Positions 8,281 to 16,560 of a DNA stretch of 64,000 nt are shown here, one piece after another. Both the position numbers and the translations under genes were made by a program. The stretch comes from Bin87 sp963665395. GTDB taxonomy: Bacteria > Chloroflexota > Dehalococcoidia > Lucifugimonadales > UBA3495. The DNA lies in the NCBI GenBank assembly GCA_963665395.2, contig OY762251.1, positions 3,596,001-3,660,000 on the forward strand, read 5' to 3'. Positions within the stretch are counted from its first letter, which is position 1. Every line of letters begins with the position of its first letter. The notes beneath the pieces are model-generated. The model was not told the DNA's origin. It made no database searches and worked only from the letters and a program-made list of their open reading frames with translations.

Positions 8281-8842
8281 GCTATTCTGGGGTTGGATTA
8301 GGGTTCTGCGTCGATATGTCTCCTTTGGGGTGGGCGGTTTGTCCTTGGACAGTCTCAGGATGAGCGGCATGGAGCGTTGGGGCGACGAGATTGCCACGCT
8401 GCGCTCGCAATGACAGGGGGTTGGTGGTGTTTCGGGGTATTGCTCCTTTTTGGTTGTGGTTTGGAAGGCAGGATTTTTCCGCCAGGGGCGGACTTTACAG
8501 CCCGCCAGGGGCGGACTTTCAGCACTTCGTTGTCAGCATACGGCCGGTTTGGGTACGCAACGCGTTGACCCCTACTTTTTCGTGTACTCGGCGCGCCAAA
8601 GGCGCACCTGCGCGCGGGCACGGGCAGTCCCGGCGGTCCAGCTGGTCAATCATGGTGAGGGCGTCGAGTCTAATCAAAGCCTTGCCACTGCGACCGGTTG
8701 CGATTTGGGAACTGACGGGGTTGGCCGTCGAAGTGAAATCCTGCCTTTTGAGAACGTGATGGGAACAGCTGTTTTGCCTAGACAGATTTAGGATATATGT
8801 TCTGGGACGGTGCAGTCAATGGCGTGGGTGTCAGTCGGCCAC

Positions 8843-8848
8843 TATAAT
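8843..8848 (+). promoter_or_regulatory. Candidate -10 box for the acylase gene
   Basis: TATAAT stands out in a GC-rich region about 50 bp upstream of the start at 8897. No convincing -35 box is present at the usual spacing, so this is tentative. Confidence 0.35.
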
Positions 8849-8896
8849 GCTCACATCGTGTTGAGCACCGCAGTTGAACAACCATGGAGTTGCCTC

Positions 8897-11254
8897 ATGA
8901 CGACTACCGCCGCCGGACGCGCCAGCCTCACCTTCTCCGACCTGCAAGCCGCCGTCCCCCGGATGGATGGCGAGATCGCCCTGCCCGGCCTTTACGCTGG
9001 CGTTCACGTCTGGCGGGACCATTGGGGCATACCCCATATCCGCGCCGCCAACGAGCATGACGCCTGGTTCGCCCAGGGTTTTGTGACTGCCCAGGACCGG
9101 CTGTGGGCCATGGAATATGACCGCCGGCGCGCGGTGGGCCGCTGGGCCGAGGCGGTGGGCAAATCAGCGATAGGTCAGGATATGCAGATGCGGCGGCATC
9201 GCCTGGAAGACGCCGCCCGCGCCGACTACGAAGCCGCCGGGCCACGGGCCAAAGCCATGCTGGATGCCTACTCCGACGGGGTTAACGCCTTTATCAGGAG
9301 CGACGCCCCCTTGCCGGCTGAATATGCCATTACCGGCATATCGCCCGAACCATGGGAACCCTGGCAGAGTCTGGCGATTTACAAAGTCCGGCACATTTTC
9401 ATGGGAGTATTCGAGACCAAGGCGTGGCGAGCCCGGATGGTCAAAGCCCTGGGACCGGAGCGGACTGCTCAGTTGTTCCCGTCTTACCCACCCGGTCAGC
9501 CCGTCATCATTCCCACCGGGGCCGATTACGACGGCGAGGTTGACGTGGGACTGGCGCAACTGCTGGAACACGCCGCCAACCTGAACCTGATTGGCGAAAT
9601 GGATAGCGGTTCCAACTCCTGGGCGATTTCGGGAGAACGCACCGCCACGGGAGGGCCGCTGCTGGCCGGCGACAGTCATCGCGGTTTGGATACCCCCAGC
9701 GTTTATTACCAGAACCACGTGGCCTGCGACACCTTTGACGTTATCGGAACGTCATTCGCCGGCCTGCCCGGCTTCCCGCACTTCGGGCACAACCCTTGGG
9801 TCGCGTGGTGCGTGACGCACACCGCCGCCGACTACCAGGACCTTTACATTGAACGGTTCAACGACGCCGACCCGGCTCTCTACCAACATCAGGAGATTTG
9901 GTTCACCGCCGATATACGGGATGAAGTCATCAAAGTGCGGGATGGTGGCGACGCGCACATCCGTACCTGGGCCACCCGCCACGGCCCAGTGGTCGGCGGA
10001 GATCCCATGTCCGGTTACGGCCTGGCCCTGCGCTACACCGCCGGTGACGGCGGGGATGCGTGGACGGACATCCTGCCGGCCATGCTGGAAGCCCACAGCG
10101 TCAACGAGTTGGCCGATGCCATGGCGGGCTGGGTTGACCCGGTGAACAACTTTGTGATGGCCGACGTTCACGGCAACTACGGCTACCAGTGTCGTGGCGA
10201 AATCCCCCGCCGGCCCGGCGACGTTCCCGCGCCCCTCCCCGTGCCGGGTTGGGACGGAGAGCACGAATGGCAAGGCAGTATTCCGTTCCGGGAAATGCCG
10301 CGCAACATCAATCCGCCGGAAGGCTACGTGGTCACCGCCAACAACCGCCCGGTTGGAGCCGATTACCCCTACTACATTTCGATGGATTTCGCGCCGGGAT
10401 ACCGGGCCATGCGCGTGGCCCACGGCGTCAACAGCATCAGCAAACCCGCGGCCACGGACATGGGCCGCATCCACTCCGAGCGGCTGTCCATCCCGGCCCA
10501 GGCGTATGTGGCGGCGCTTTCCGGGGCGCCGCCGCCGGAAGATGCCACGGTAGCCGACGCTCTGCATCGGCTGCAAAAATGGTCAGGCAGCATGGATCCG
10601 GACGCCGTGGAACCGACCATCTACAGCGCAATGCGAGATGCCCTGCTGTGGCGGTTGCTGAAGCACAACATCGGCGAGGAGTTGGCCGCGTTGGCGTGGC
10701 AGCCGGTGGACCGGGGGCGAGGCGTTTTCCTCAACCGTTTCAAAAACCTGATGACCGACGGGATGAGCGCCGGCGACACCGACCTGCTCCCCGAGGATAT
10801 GGATTGGCCCGGCCTTTTGAAAACGGCTTTGGAAGATGGGGTTCGGACCCTGAAGGCCAAACTCGGCCCCGACATTGACGGCTGGCGCTGGGATCGAGCG
10901 CATCGGGCGCGACCGCAGCATCCGCTGGCCATGGCAACGCCCGCGCTGGGCAAGTTGTTGGACCCGCCGGAGATACCCACCGGCGGCGACGGTGACACGC
11001 CATGGGCCGGATCATACGCGCCAGGCGACCTGGCGACGGTCCTAGGGCTGTCCGTGTTCCGCTACGCTTACGACCCGGCCGACTGGGAACGCTCGCTTTG
11101 GGCAGTGCCCCTGGGAGCATCGGGGCATCCGGGCAGTCCACACTTCGCCGACCAGTCGGAAATGTGGAGCAAGGTGCGCATGGCGCCGATGATGTACGAT
11201 TGGGAGCGTATCAAGGGCGCGGCGGAGGCGGAGCAGACGCTGCGGGCGGGGTAG
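8897..11254 (+). CDS. Penicillin acylase family protein (peptidase S45, Ntn hydrolase)
   Basis: A 785-residue protein of the S45 family, made as one precursor that cleaves itself into alpha and beta chains. The beta chain would begin at Ser239 in GSNSWAISG, the N-terminal nucleophile. Downstream, GDSHRGLDTPSVYYQ and LPGFPHFGHNPWVAW are the conserved blocks lining the active site. The start MTTTAAGR at 8897 follows GGAGTTGCCTC. No signal peptide is seen, although many family members are periplasmic. Natural substrates in the family include acyl-amides such as N-acyl-homoserine lactones and beta-lactams; the substrate here is unknown. Confidence 0.92.
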   Translation: MTTTAAGRASLTFSDLQAAVPRMDGEIALPGLYAGVHVWRDHWGIPHIRAANEHDAWFAQGFVTAQDRLWAMEYDRRRAVGRWAEAVGKSAIGQDMQMRRHRLEDAARADYEAAGPRAKAMLDAYSDGVNAFIRSDAPLPAEYAITGISPEPWEPWQSLAIYKVRHIFMGVFETKAWRARMVKALGPERTAQLFPSYPPGQPVIIPTGADYDGEVDVGLAQLLEHAANLNLIGEMDSGSNSWAISGERTATGGPLLAGDSHRGLDTPSVYYQNHVACDTFDVIGTSFAGLPGFPHFGHNPWVAWCVTHTAADYQDLYIERFNDADPALYQHQEIWFTADIRDEVIKVRDGGDAHIRTWATRHGPVVGGDPMSGYGLALRYTAGDGGDAWTDILPAMLEAHSVNELADAMAGWVDPVNNFVMADVHGNYGYQCRGEIPRRPGDVPAPLPVPGWDGEHEWQGSIPFREMPRNINPPEGYVVTANNRPVGADYPYYISMDFAPGYRAMRVAHGVNSISKPAATDMGRIHSERLSIPAQAYVAALSGAPPPEDATVADALHRLQKWSGSMDPDAVEPTIYSAMRDALLWRLLKHNIGEELAALAWQPVDRGRGVFLNRFKNLMTDGMSAGDTDLLPEDMDWPGLLKTALEDGVRTLKAKLGPDIDGWRWDRAHRARPQHPLAMATPALGKLLDPPEIPTGGDGDTPWAGSYAPGDLATVLGLSVFRYAYDPADWERSLWAVPLGASGHPGSPHFADQSEMWSKVRMAPMMYDWERIKGAAEAEQTLRAG

Positions 11255-11257
11255 TGG

Positions 11258-11263
11258 TATAAT
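11258..11263 (+). promoter_or_regulatory. Candidate -10 box before small membrane gene
   Basis: TATAAT begins four bases after the acylase stop codon and about 30 bp before the start at 11292. It suggests that the two small membrane genes have their own promoter. No clear -35 box is seen. Confidence 0.35.
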
Positions 11264-11291
11264 CTGACCAGAGTTCGAGGGAGGCAGCGAA

Positions 11292-11561
11292 ATGGCAGTT
11301 CGGCCGATTTTGGCGCGCAATTACACCGCGTTGCGCGTGACACTAACCGCAGCGCCGCTCCTCTTGATACTCGGGCTATCCGCGGCGGCACTCCTCTTTT
11401 TTCCGCCGTTCAGCGACGTCATCAAGCAGGCCATTCAGAACGAAGGCCAGACCTTCAAGTGGGTTCTAATCGCAGTGGGGCTGGCTACTGCCGTCCCAGC
11501 TACGATAGTCGCAGCGAGGATTTTCTGGCGCGCCAGCGCCATTCCTGATGTCGGGGACTAG
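11292..11561 (+). CDS. Small two-helix membrane protein, unknown
   Basis: An 89-residue protein preceded by GAGGGAGGCAGCGAA. Two hydrophobic segments (residues about 17-38, LTAAPLLLILGLSAAALLFF, and about 57-77, VLIAVGLATAVPATIVAARI) are separated by a polar loop. No motif is recognised. A second small membrane gene follows 21 bp later and they may form a pair. Confidence 0.6.
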   Translation: MAVRPILARNYTALRVTLTAAPLLLILGLSAAALLFFPPFSDVIKQAIQNEGQTFKWVLIAVGLATAVPATIVAARIFWRASAIPDVGD

Positions 11562-11582
11562 ATACCTGCCTGTTCCTTTTAG

Positions 11583-11975
11583 ATGTTTCCCGCGGATTTG
11601 AGGTTATTGGGCTGGCTATGGGTCGTTGTCCAGTCGCTGGCTGGTTGCGCCTTATTGCTAGCCCCGCTTGTTAGCGGCATTCCAGCCGAATGGTTTCGGC
11701 CCGGCCAGGGCACCGCATTGTTATTGATTGCGGCCAGCATTTTGTTTGCAGCCGTGTTTCCGACGCTGCTGACCAATCCAAATCGACTAGTACCGACTGC
11801 CAGCGTATTGACCGCCGTGTTCGGCTACTCGGGAACGATACTGATTTTGAGGAACGAAAACGAGGCACTTCTAGCGCTTCTCTTGGGCGCGACCTTTTAT
11901 CTCACGCTACTTGGCTTTGGGCTGATTGTTCTGGCGCGATTGATCGCGAGTGTTGTCTCCAATTTCGTCCGCTAA
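11583..11975 (+). CDS. Four-helix membrane protein, unknown
   Basis: A 130-residue protein with four predicted membrane segments evenly spaced along its length (for example LLGWLWVVVQSLAGCALLLA and ALLALLLGATFYLTLLGFGL). There is no clear ribosome-binding site before the ATG at 11583, so translation may be coupled to the upstream gene. It overlaps by 4 bp, tail to tail, with the LLM oxidoreductase on the other strand. No family recognised. Confidence 0.55.
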   Translation: MFPADLRLLGWLWVVVQSLAGCALLLAPLVSGIPAEWFRPGQGTALLLIAASILFAAVFPTLLTNPNRLVPTASVLTAVFGYSGTILILRNENEALLALLLGATFYLTLLGFGLIVLARLIASVVSNFVR

Positions 11976-13003
11976 TCCGTGCTTCCGCCTACCTCATCAT
12001 CCCGTAGGTGCGGGGCGACCCGGTCGGCGAACAGTTCCAGGTTGGCGATGCCGTCTCGCAGCGGCATTCCGGGCCACATCATGCGGAAACAGCCGTGGGA
12101 CATTCCCAACCGGCGGTAGCGGGTCAGTTCCTCGACCACCTCGTCGGGGCTGCCGATGACGAACCGGTCGCGGGCCAGGTCTGCAAAGGGTTCCCGGAAG
12201 TTTTCCTCGCCGGGCAGGGCTTTGTCCTGGCCCCATTGCGCGTAAGCCTCGTATTTGCCGCCCAGGTAGGGGGCCGCGCTGGCGAAGGCTTCTTCGTGGG
12301 TGCGGCCAACAAAGACTTCCCGACCGAGAGGCAGACGGTCGGGCGCGCCTGAATTGGCGGCGCCGGCCGCTTCATGGTACAGCTCAACCTGTTGGCTGAT
12401 GGTGTCGAACTTGGCGTGGGGGTTGACGTACCAGGTGTAGCCCAGGCGGGCGGCGCGGGTGATGGCGGCGTCGCTGTTGGCGGCAACCCATACCGGCGGG
12501 TGCGGCTGCTGCACGGGTCGGAGCATCAGCTGGGCGTCTTTCAGCCGGAAATACTGTCCTTCGTAGTCCACCTTCTCGCCCGACCACAGCAATCGCATGG
12601 CCTCCAGGCATTCCAGGTAGCGGCTGACCCGGGTACGGCGAGGCACGCCGAAGTTGTCGTATTCCTCATCCCGGTAACCCAACGCCGCGCTCAACGTGAA
12701 GTTGCCGCCGGTGATGATGTCCATGGTCGCCACCCGCTCCGCCAGGTCAACCGGGTGGTGCAGGGGCACCAGCAGGGTCGCCACCAAACCCATGCCCCGG
12801 GCTTCGGCGGAAATGCGGGCCAACAGCGGCATGGTCTGCAATTGCTGGTAGGGGTCGGTGAGGTAATGCTGGCCTTGATAGACCATGTCGAAGCCGAGAT
12901 CCCGCGCCGCGCCCACGTAGGCACAGATGTCGGCGAAAGCCTGCTGCATATCCGAGCCGGCCGGCTGCTGGGCGATGGCGGAAAGAGATACTCCGAACTT
13001 CAT
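11972..13003 (-). CDS. LLM-class flavin-dependent oxidoreductase
   Basis: A 343-residue bacterial-luciferase-like TIM-barrel protein. The N-terminal barrel strand (MKFGVSLSA), the LGFDMVYQGQHYLTDPYQQL region, and the substrate/flavin segment PVWVAANSDAAITRAARLG are typical. The start follows GAGGTAATGTA. Members use reduced FMN or F420 with O2 to oxidise small organics. It is one of three LLM genes in this window. No dedicated flavin reductase is adjacent; one lies at the far right edge. Confidence 0.9.
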   Translation of the reverse strand: MKFGVSLSAIAQQPAGSDMQQAFADICAYVGAARDLGFDMVYQGQHYLTDPYQQLQTMPLLARISAEARGMGLVATLLVPLHHPVDLAERVATMDIITGGNFTLSAALGYRDEEYDNFGVPRRTRVSRYLECLEAMRLLWSGEKVDYEGQYFRLKDAQLMLRPVQQPHPPVWVAANSDAAITRAARLGYTWYVNPHAKFDTISQQVELYHEAAGAANSGAPDRLPLGREVFVGRTHEEAFASAAPYLGGKYEAYAQWGQDKALPGEENFREPFADLARDRFVIGSPDEVVEELTRYRRLGMSHGCFRMMWPGMPLRDGIANLELFADRVAPHLRDDEVGGSTD

Positions 13004-13020
13004 TACATTACCTCACATAT

Positions 13021-13130
13021 TAGCCGTCATTTCCGACTTAACCGTCATTCCCGCGAAAGTGGGAATCCAGCGTGCGCCATGTTGGCCCGCGAAGGTACTG
13101 GATTCCGGCTTTCGCCGGAATGACGGTAAG
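13021..13130. repeat. Dispersed inverted repeat, copy 2
   Basis: ACCGTCATTCCCGCGAAAGTGGGAATCCAG faces CTGGATTCCGGCTTTCGCCGGAATGACGG. It is the same family as 8173-8280 and 28107-28212, and it flows directly into a tandem array built from its right end. Confidence 0.75.
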
Positions 13131-13285
13131 GTGGTGGGAATGGCGGTAGGGGGGCGAGAATGGCGGTAGGGGGGCGAGAATGGCGGTAGGGGGGCGAGAA
13201 TGGCGGTAGGGGGGCGAGAATGACGGTAGGGGGGCGAGAATGACGGTAGGGTGGTTGGGATACGGTAGGGTGGTGGGAATGACGG
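13131..13285. repeat. Tandem array of a 20-bp unit
   Basis: GAATGGCGGTAGGGGGGCGA is repeated head to tail about five times, with later units carrying GACGG instead of GGCGG and degenerating into TAGGGTGGT(T/G)GGGA. The unit matches the right edge of the adjacent inverted repeat, so it is probably a slippage expansion of it. Confidence 0.8.
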
Positions 13286-13291
13286 GTGGTG

Positions 13292-13762
13292 TTAGGCGGT
13301 CAGCTGACGACCCAACAGGTTTATGGCCGCCTGCACCGCTCCGTGCTTGGTGGCGTCCCGGTCACCGCCGACGCGGATTTCGATGGCGGCGTCCTCGCCG
13401 TCCTTCACCGCCAGGCCGATCCAGAAGGTGCCGATGGGCAGGCCGCTGCGGCCCGGCGCCGGGCCGGTTACGCCAGTGGTGGACAGGGCGTAGTCCGTGC
13501 CGGTCAACTCCAGCGCGCCCCTGGCCATGGCGATAGCCATTTCCCGGCTGACGCTGCCGGCCGTCTCGTAGAGTTCGTCGGGAACGCCCAGGATCTTCTC
13601 CTTCAGGCCACCGGTGTAAGCGACGACGCCACCCGGGAAAAAGCGCGAGGCCCCGGGAATGGTACCCAACGTGTAGCCGAGCAGGCCGTTGGTGCATGCT
13701 TCCGCCACCGACACCGTCTGCCCACGGTCCAAGAGAATCTGTGCCACCTGTGCTACTTCCAC
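13292..13762 (-). CDS. CinA-family protein (stand-alone C-terminal amidase domain)
   Basis: A 156-residue protein equal to the CinA C-terminal domain alone, the nicotinamide-nucleotide amidase PncC type that deamidates NMN to NaMN. Family blocks are legible: VSVAEACTNGLLGY (usually ESCTGG), GASRFFPGGVVAYT, LYETAGSVSREMA and TTGVTGPAPGRSGLPIGTFW. The start is GTG at 13762 after AGGAGGCAACATC. The Asn in place of the usual second Gly in CTGG is a departure worth noting. It is co-directional with the next minus-strand genes. Confidence 0.87.
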   Translation of the reverse strand: MEVAQVAQILLDRGQTVSVAEACTNGLLGYTLGTIPGASRFFPGGVVAYTGGLKEKILGVPDELYETAGSVSREMAIAMARGALELTGTDYALSTTGVTGPAPGRSGLPIGTFWIGLAVKDGEDAAIEIRVGGDRDATKHGAVQAAINLLGRQLTA

Positions 13763-13790
13763 GATGTTGCCTCCTGAAAAGCGTCCGTGG

Positions 13791-14114
13791 CTAAACGTCC
13801 ATCATCTTGTCGGGAGACATCAGCTCCCAGAATTCGATGCGGTTGCTCTCGACCAGTGGCCTGATCTGCGCGCCAACTTCCAGCGCCGCCGGGGGCAGTT
13901 GGTTCTCACCCCGCATGGGCGACATGAGGGCCTCGTCAGTCCACTCGAGAATGACGACGTCTTGTTCCGCCGGGGTAGTCGCGCCGTTGAAATATACCCG
14001 GATTTCGCTGCGCTGACCGGCTTCGTGGAAAATCTGGCCCTGCTTTTGCAGCAGGCTGGCGACCCGACGGGCCTCGCCGGGCTTGGTCTTGAAGATTCTT
14101 CGCAGTACGTACAT
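13791..14114 (-). CDS. Hypothetical protein, possible alpha/beta-barrel dimer
   Basis: A 107-residue protein. The start MYVLRRIFKTKPGEA at 14114 is preceded by AAAGGAGCAATGCT. The FKTKPGEARRVASLLQKQG opening and later VVILEWTD strand resemble NIPSNAP/ABM-like small ferredoxin folds. No catalytic residue is assignable. It sits between the CinA-like gene and a PaREP1-like gene on the same strand. Confidence 0.65.
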   Translation of the reverse strand: MYVLRRIFKTKPGEARRVASLLQKQGQIFHEAGQRSEIRVYFNGATTPAEQDVVILEWTDEALMSPMRGENQLPPAALEVGAQIRPLVESNRIEFWELMSPDKMMDV

Positions 14115-14139
14115 AGCATTGCTCCTTTTTGCAGCGTCC

Positions 14140-14523
14140 CTATTGCTGGCGGTCATTGATCAGCCCAACCAGACGGTTCACAAAACGGTGGACTACAGGA
14201 CGGTCGGCCGTGATTTCGTAGTCCTCCATCTCGTCGTGAAAGAAGTTTTTGTGGAACTTTTCGGCGGCGAGAAACCCAGCCGCCAATAACGGGTCGTCGT
14301 ATTCCGCTTCCAGACGGACCACCGCGTTTTTAGTGGCGCGATGGGTACGGTACTGCCAACCGCGCTGTTTGGCGGCGGCGATAACGGCTTGGGTGGCCGC
14401 GCCGTAGAGTTTTTCCGAACCCTGGATGTGGTCTCCGGCCTCAAATTCGGCGTCAGACTGCCTCAGAAACGTCTGTGCCTGGGCGACGTATTGGGCGATG
14501 GTCTTTGCTTCGGGAACAGTCAT
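14140..14523 (-). CDS. PaREP1/HEPN-like alpha-helical protein
   Basis: A 127-residue all-helical protein. AEFEAGDHIQGSEKLYGAAT followed by FLAAEKFHKNFFHDEMED resembles the PaREP1 family, in which a helix bundle carries a GD..QA.EKLWGA signature. Such proteins are often HEPN-like, but the role is unknown. The ATG at 14523 has only a weak GAAGCG upstream. Confidence 0.6.
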   Translation of the reverse strand: MTVPEAKTIAQYVAQAQTFLRQSDAEFEAGDHIQGSEKLYGAATQAVIAAAKQRGWQYRTHRATKNAVVRLEAEYDDPLLAAGFLAAEKFHKNFFHDEMEDYEITADRPVVHRFVNRLVGLINDRQQ

Positions 14524-14616
14524 CGTCCGCTTCTTGGCGTGTTGGCGCCCGGATCCGCCGGGGCCGCAAGTATGGTATTAGGAATTGCCCACCGGCGCAA
14601 TGACGGGTGCGGGAGT

Positions 14617-14749
14617 GGTAGCGTTGCAATTTAGGTGGTTCAGTTTTACGGCAATACATTCGAGCGGCCAAAACTGCTGCTGCGCCAACGAGATTGCCAC
14701 GCTGCGCTCGCAATGACAAAGACCAAACCACCTAAAACGGAACGCTACC
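14617..14749. mobile_element. 133-bp MITE, copy 1
   Basis: Terminal inverted repeats of 24 bp with three mismatches: GGTAGCGTTGCAATTTAGGT... at 14617-14640 against the reverse complement at 14726-14749. A second copy of exactly the same length is at 62328-62460, and the same two ends flank an IS4-like element at 43486-45033. The right end overlaps the 3' end of tlyA and supplies its stop codon. No coding capacity. Confidence 0.85.
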
Positions 14750-15532
14750 TGCGGGAGTCCGTTTTCGCAGCAGCGCCAGAAACTCCCGGTTGCCGGCGTC
14801 TCCCGTAACAGGCGAAGGAATGGTTTCCAGCGACTCCACGTCGTCGCGTTCCGCCAGCCAAGCTCGGACTCGCCCCAATATCTCGTGGCGCAAGGCGTCG
14901 CTGCGGATGACTCCCCCTTTGCCCACCTCGCCGCGCCGAGCCTCGAACTGCGGCTTGACGAGGGCTATTGCATACCCGCCGCTCCGCAGATGCGTCAGCG
15001 GTTCGGGAAGCGCCATGGTCAGGGAGATGAAGGACACGTCGGCCACCAGCAAGTCCACCGGCTCCGGCAGCTGGAAGGGATAGCGCGCGTTTAATTTCTC
15101 CATGCAGACGACGCGCGGGTCCTGACGAAGCCGGTAATGCAGCTGGCCGTGTCCCACGTCCACGGCGTACACCCGCCGCGCGCCCCGCTGGAGCAGGCAG
15201 TCGGTGAAGCCGCCGGTGGAGGCTCCGACATCCAGGGCGACGCTGCCCTCGAGCGCTATGCCGTAGGCATTGGCCCAGGTATCCAGTGCGTGCGCCAACT
15301 TGACGCCGCCCCTGCTGACGTAGGGGAGACGTTCCCGCAATTCCAGTGGCGTGTCCGGGGCCAGGAACGCGCCGGCTTTCTGCACCGGGCCGGCCGGGGA
15401 GAGCACCGCGCCGGCCATTATCAACGCCTGGGCCTGCTCTCGGCTTTCGACCAGTCCCCGCTCCACCAGCAGCAAATCAGCGCGGCGTCGCGATTGGGCT
15501 TTTGCGTGGTCCGCCATTTGGCTCGTTGTCAC
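14732..15532 (-). CDS. tlyA: TlyA-family rRNA 2'-O-methyltransferase / haemolysin-like
   Basis: A 266-residue protein with an N-terminal S4 RNA-binding domain (RRRADLLLVERGLVESREQA) and a Rossmann methyltransferase domain with the SAM motif ALDVGASTGGFTDCLLQRGA. VDLLVADVSFISL is the conserved catalytic strand. The family methylates cytidines of 16S/23S rRNA. The GTG start overlaps the enoyl-CoA hydratase stop (GTGA), indicating translational coupling. The last codons (SVPF and TAG) lie within a MITE end, so the C-terminus was rewritten by that insertion, though the length is normal. Confidence 0.9.
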   Translation of the reverse strand: MTTSQMADHAKAQSRRRADLLLVERGLVESREQAQALIMAGAVLSPAGPVQKAGAFLAPDTPLELRERLPYVSRGGVKLAHALDTWANAYGIALEGSVALDVGASTGGFTDCLLQRGARRVYAVDVGHGQLHYRLRQDPRVVCMEKLNARYPFQLPEPVDLLVADVSFISLTMALPEPLTHLRSGGYAIALVKPQFEARRGEVGKGGVIRSDALRHEILGRVRAWLAERDDVESLETIPSPVTGDAGNREFLALLRKRTPAGSVPF

Positions 15533-16365
15533 TCGCCGATGAACTCGGGCCGCCGCTTTTCCAGAAACGCGCGAAAGCCCTCGTGGTAGTCGCGGGTGTC
15601 GAACTGGGTAAGGGGCAAGTCGGCCTCTTCCGGCGTCAGGTCGAGGGAAGGTTTCGCCAGAACCTGGTTCAGCGTTTTCTTGTTGACGGCGTGGGAAAGG
15701 GGAGCCAGGCCGGCGATGTCGGCGGCCAGTTTGTAGGTTACCTCTTCCAACTTTTCGTCGGGAACAACCTGGTTGACCAACCCGATCCGCAGGGCTTCGT
15801 TGGCGTCCAGGAGTCGGCCCGAAAGCAGGATGTACATGGCGTTGCCCTTGCCCACCAGGTTCACCAATCCGTACATCTCCCGGTGCCCTATCGTAATGCC
15901 CAGGCGCGCCACCGGGATACCCAGGCGGCTACCTCCGGCGGCGATGCGGAGATCGGTGGCGACGGCCAACTCGCAGCCGCCGCCGGCCGCGAAACCGCGA
16001 ATCATGGAGATCACCGGCGTGCCGATTTCCGCCACCGTTTCCAGCAGGCCATCCACGGCGTGGTTGTACACCCGGCCCTTGGCCGAGTCGCTGCGGTATT
16101 CCTCAAAATCGCTGATGTCGGCGCCGGCGGAAAAGGCCGTATCGCCGGCGCCGGTGAGCACCACGCAGCGCACGTCACGGTCAGCGTCCAACCGCCGCAG
16201 CAGCGCGGTAAGCTCCGTCCACATGGCGAAAGAGATGGCGTTGCGCTGCGCCGGCCGGTTAATGGTGATGGTGGCGACGGGCGACTCATTCCGCAGCAGA
16301 ATGTACCCGTTGTCGTCAATTGCAGCGTCGGCAACGGGAGTGGAGGCCGAAGGTGGTTGGGGCAT
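15529..16365 (-). CDS. Enoyl-CoA hydratase/isomerase family protein
   Basis: A 278-residue crotonase-fold protein. The oxyanion-hole region (VVLTGAGDTAFSAGADISDF) and the FAAGGGCELAVATDLRIAAG block are clear. The second catalytic Glu of classical hydratases would fall in RLGIPVARLGITIGH, where no Glu is present, so the activity may be isomerase or decarboxylase rather than hydratase. The start follows TAGGAGCCCTTCGCA. It is the first gene of a two-gene unit with tlyA. Confidence 0.88.
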   Translation of the reverse strand: MPQPPSASTPVADAAIDDNGYILLRNESPVATITINRPAQRNAISFAMWTELTALLRRLDADRDVRCVVLTGAGDTAFSAGADISDFEEYRSDSAKGRVYNHAVDGLLETVAEIGTPVISMIRGFAAGGGCELAVATDLRIAAGGSRLGIPVARLGITIGHREMYGLVNLVGKGNAMYILLSGRLLDANEALRIGLVNQVVPDEKLEEVTYKLAADIAGLAPLSHAVNKKTLNQVLAKPSLDLTPEEADLPLTQFDTRDYHEGFRAFLEKRRPEFIGE

Positions 16366-16522
16366 TGCGAAGGGCTCCTACGCCGTTAGGGTCTGATTTG
16401 GCGGCTAAACCAGCCTAGCGATGCGGGCGAGAGTAGTCAAATCCTGGTCGCCGGTTTTGGGAGTGTGACCTGGCCACTACGACATACATCATCATTACTG
16501 ACTATATGATTGGTTATCGTTC

Positions 16523-16540
16523 ATTATCATGCGTGATAAT
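16523..16540. promoter_or_regulatory. Candidate operator palindrome
   Basis: ATTATCATGCGTGATAAT is a perfect inverted repeat (7-bp arms, 4-bp centre) centred about 32 bp upstream of the -35 box. That is a normal position for an activator, or for a repressor looping to the promoter. The cognate regulator is not in the window. Confidence 0.5.
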
Positions 16541-16560
16541 GCCATAATTCGATAATGTTA

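Larger units (their letters stand above)
8063..8896. other. 834-bp repeat-rich non-coding stretch
   Basis: No credible gene is seen. It contains a fragment matching the MITE-like end (near 8157), a dispersed repeat pair built on the tgacggt/accgtca motif (8173-8280), a copy of the GAGATTGCCACGCTGCGCTC repeat (8383-8414), a direct repeat of CGCCAGGGGCGGACTTT (8480-8520), and at 8620-8790 a minus-strand stretch that reads like decayed coding sequence. A TATAAT at 8843-8848 may serve the hydrolase gene that starts at 8897. Confidence 0.6.

Noticed and set aside
13131..13285. CRISPR array
   Set aside because: The 20-bp units are directly adjacent with no spacers and match a nearby dispersed repeat; no cas genes are present.
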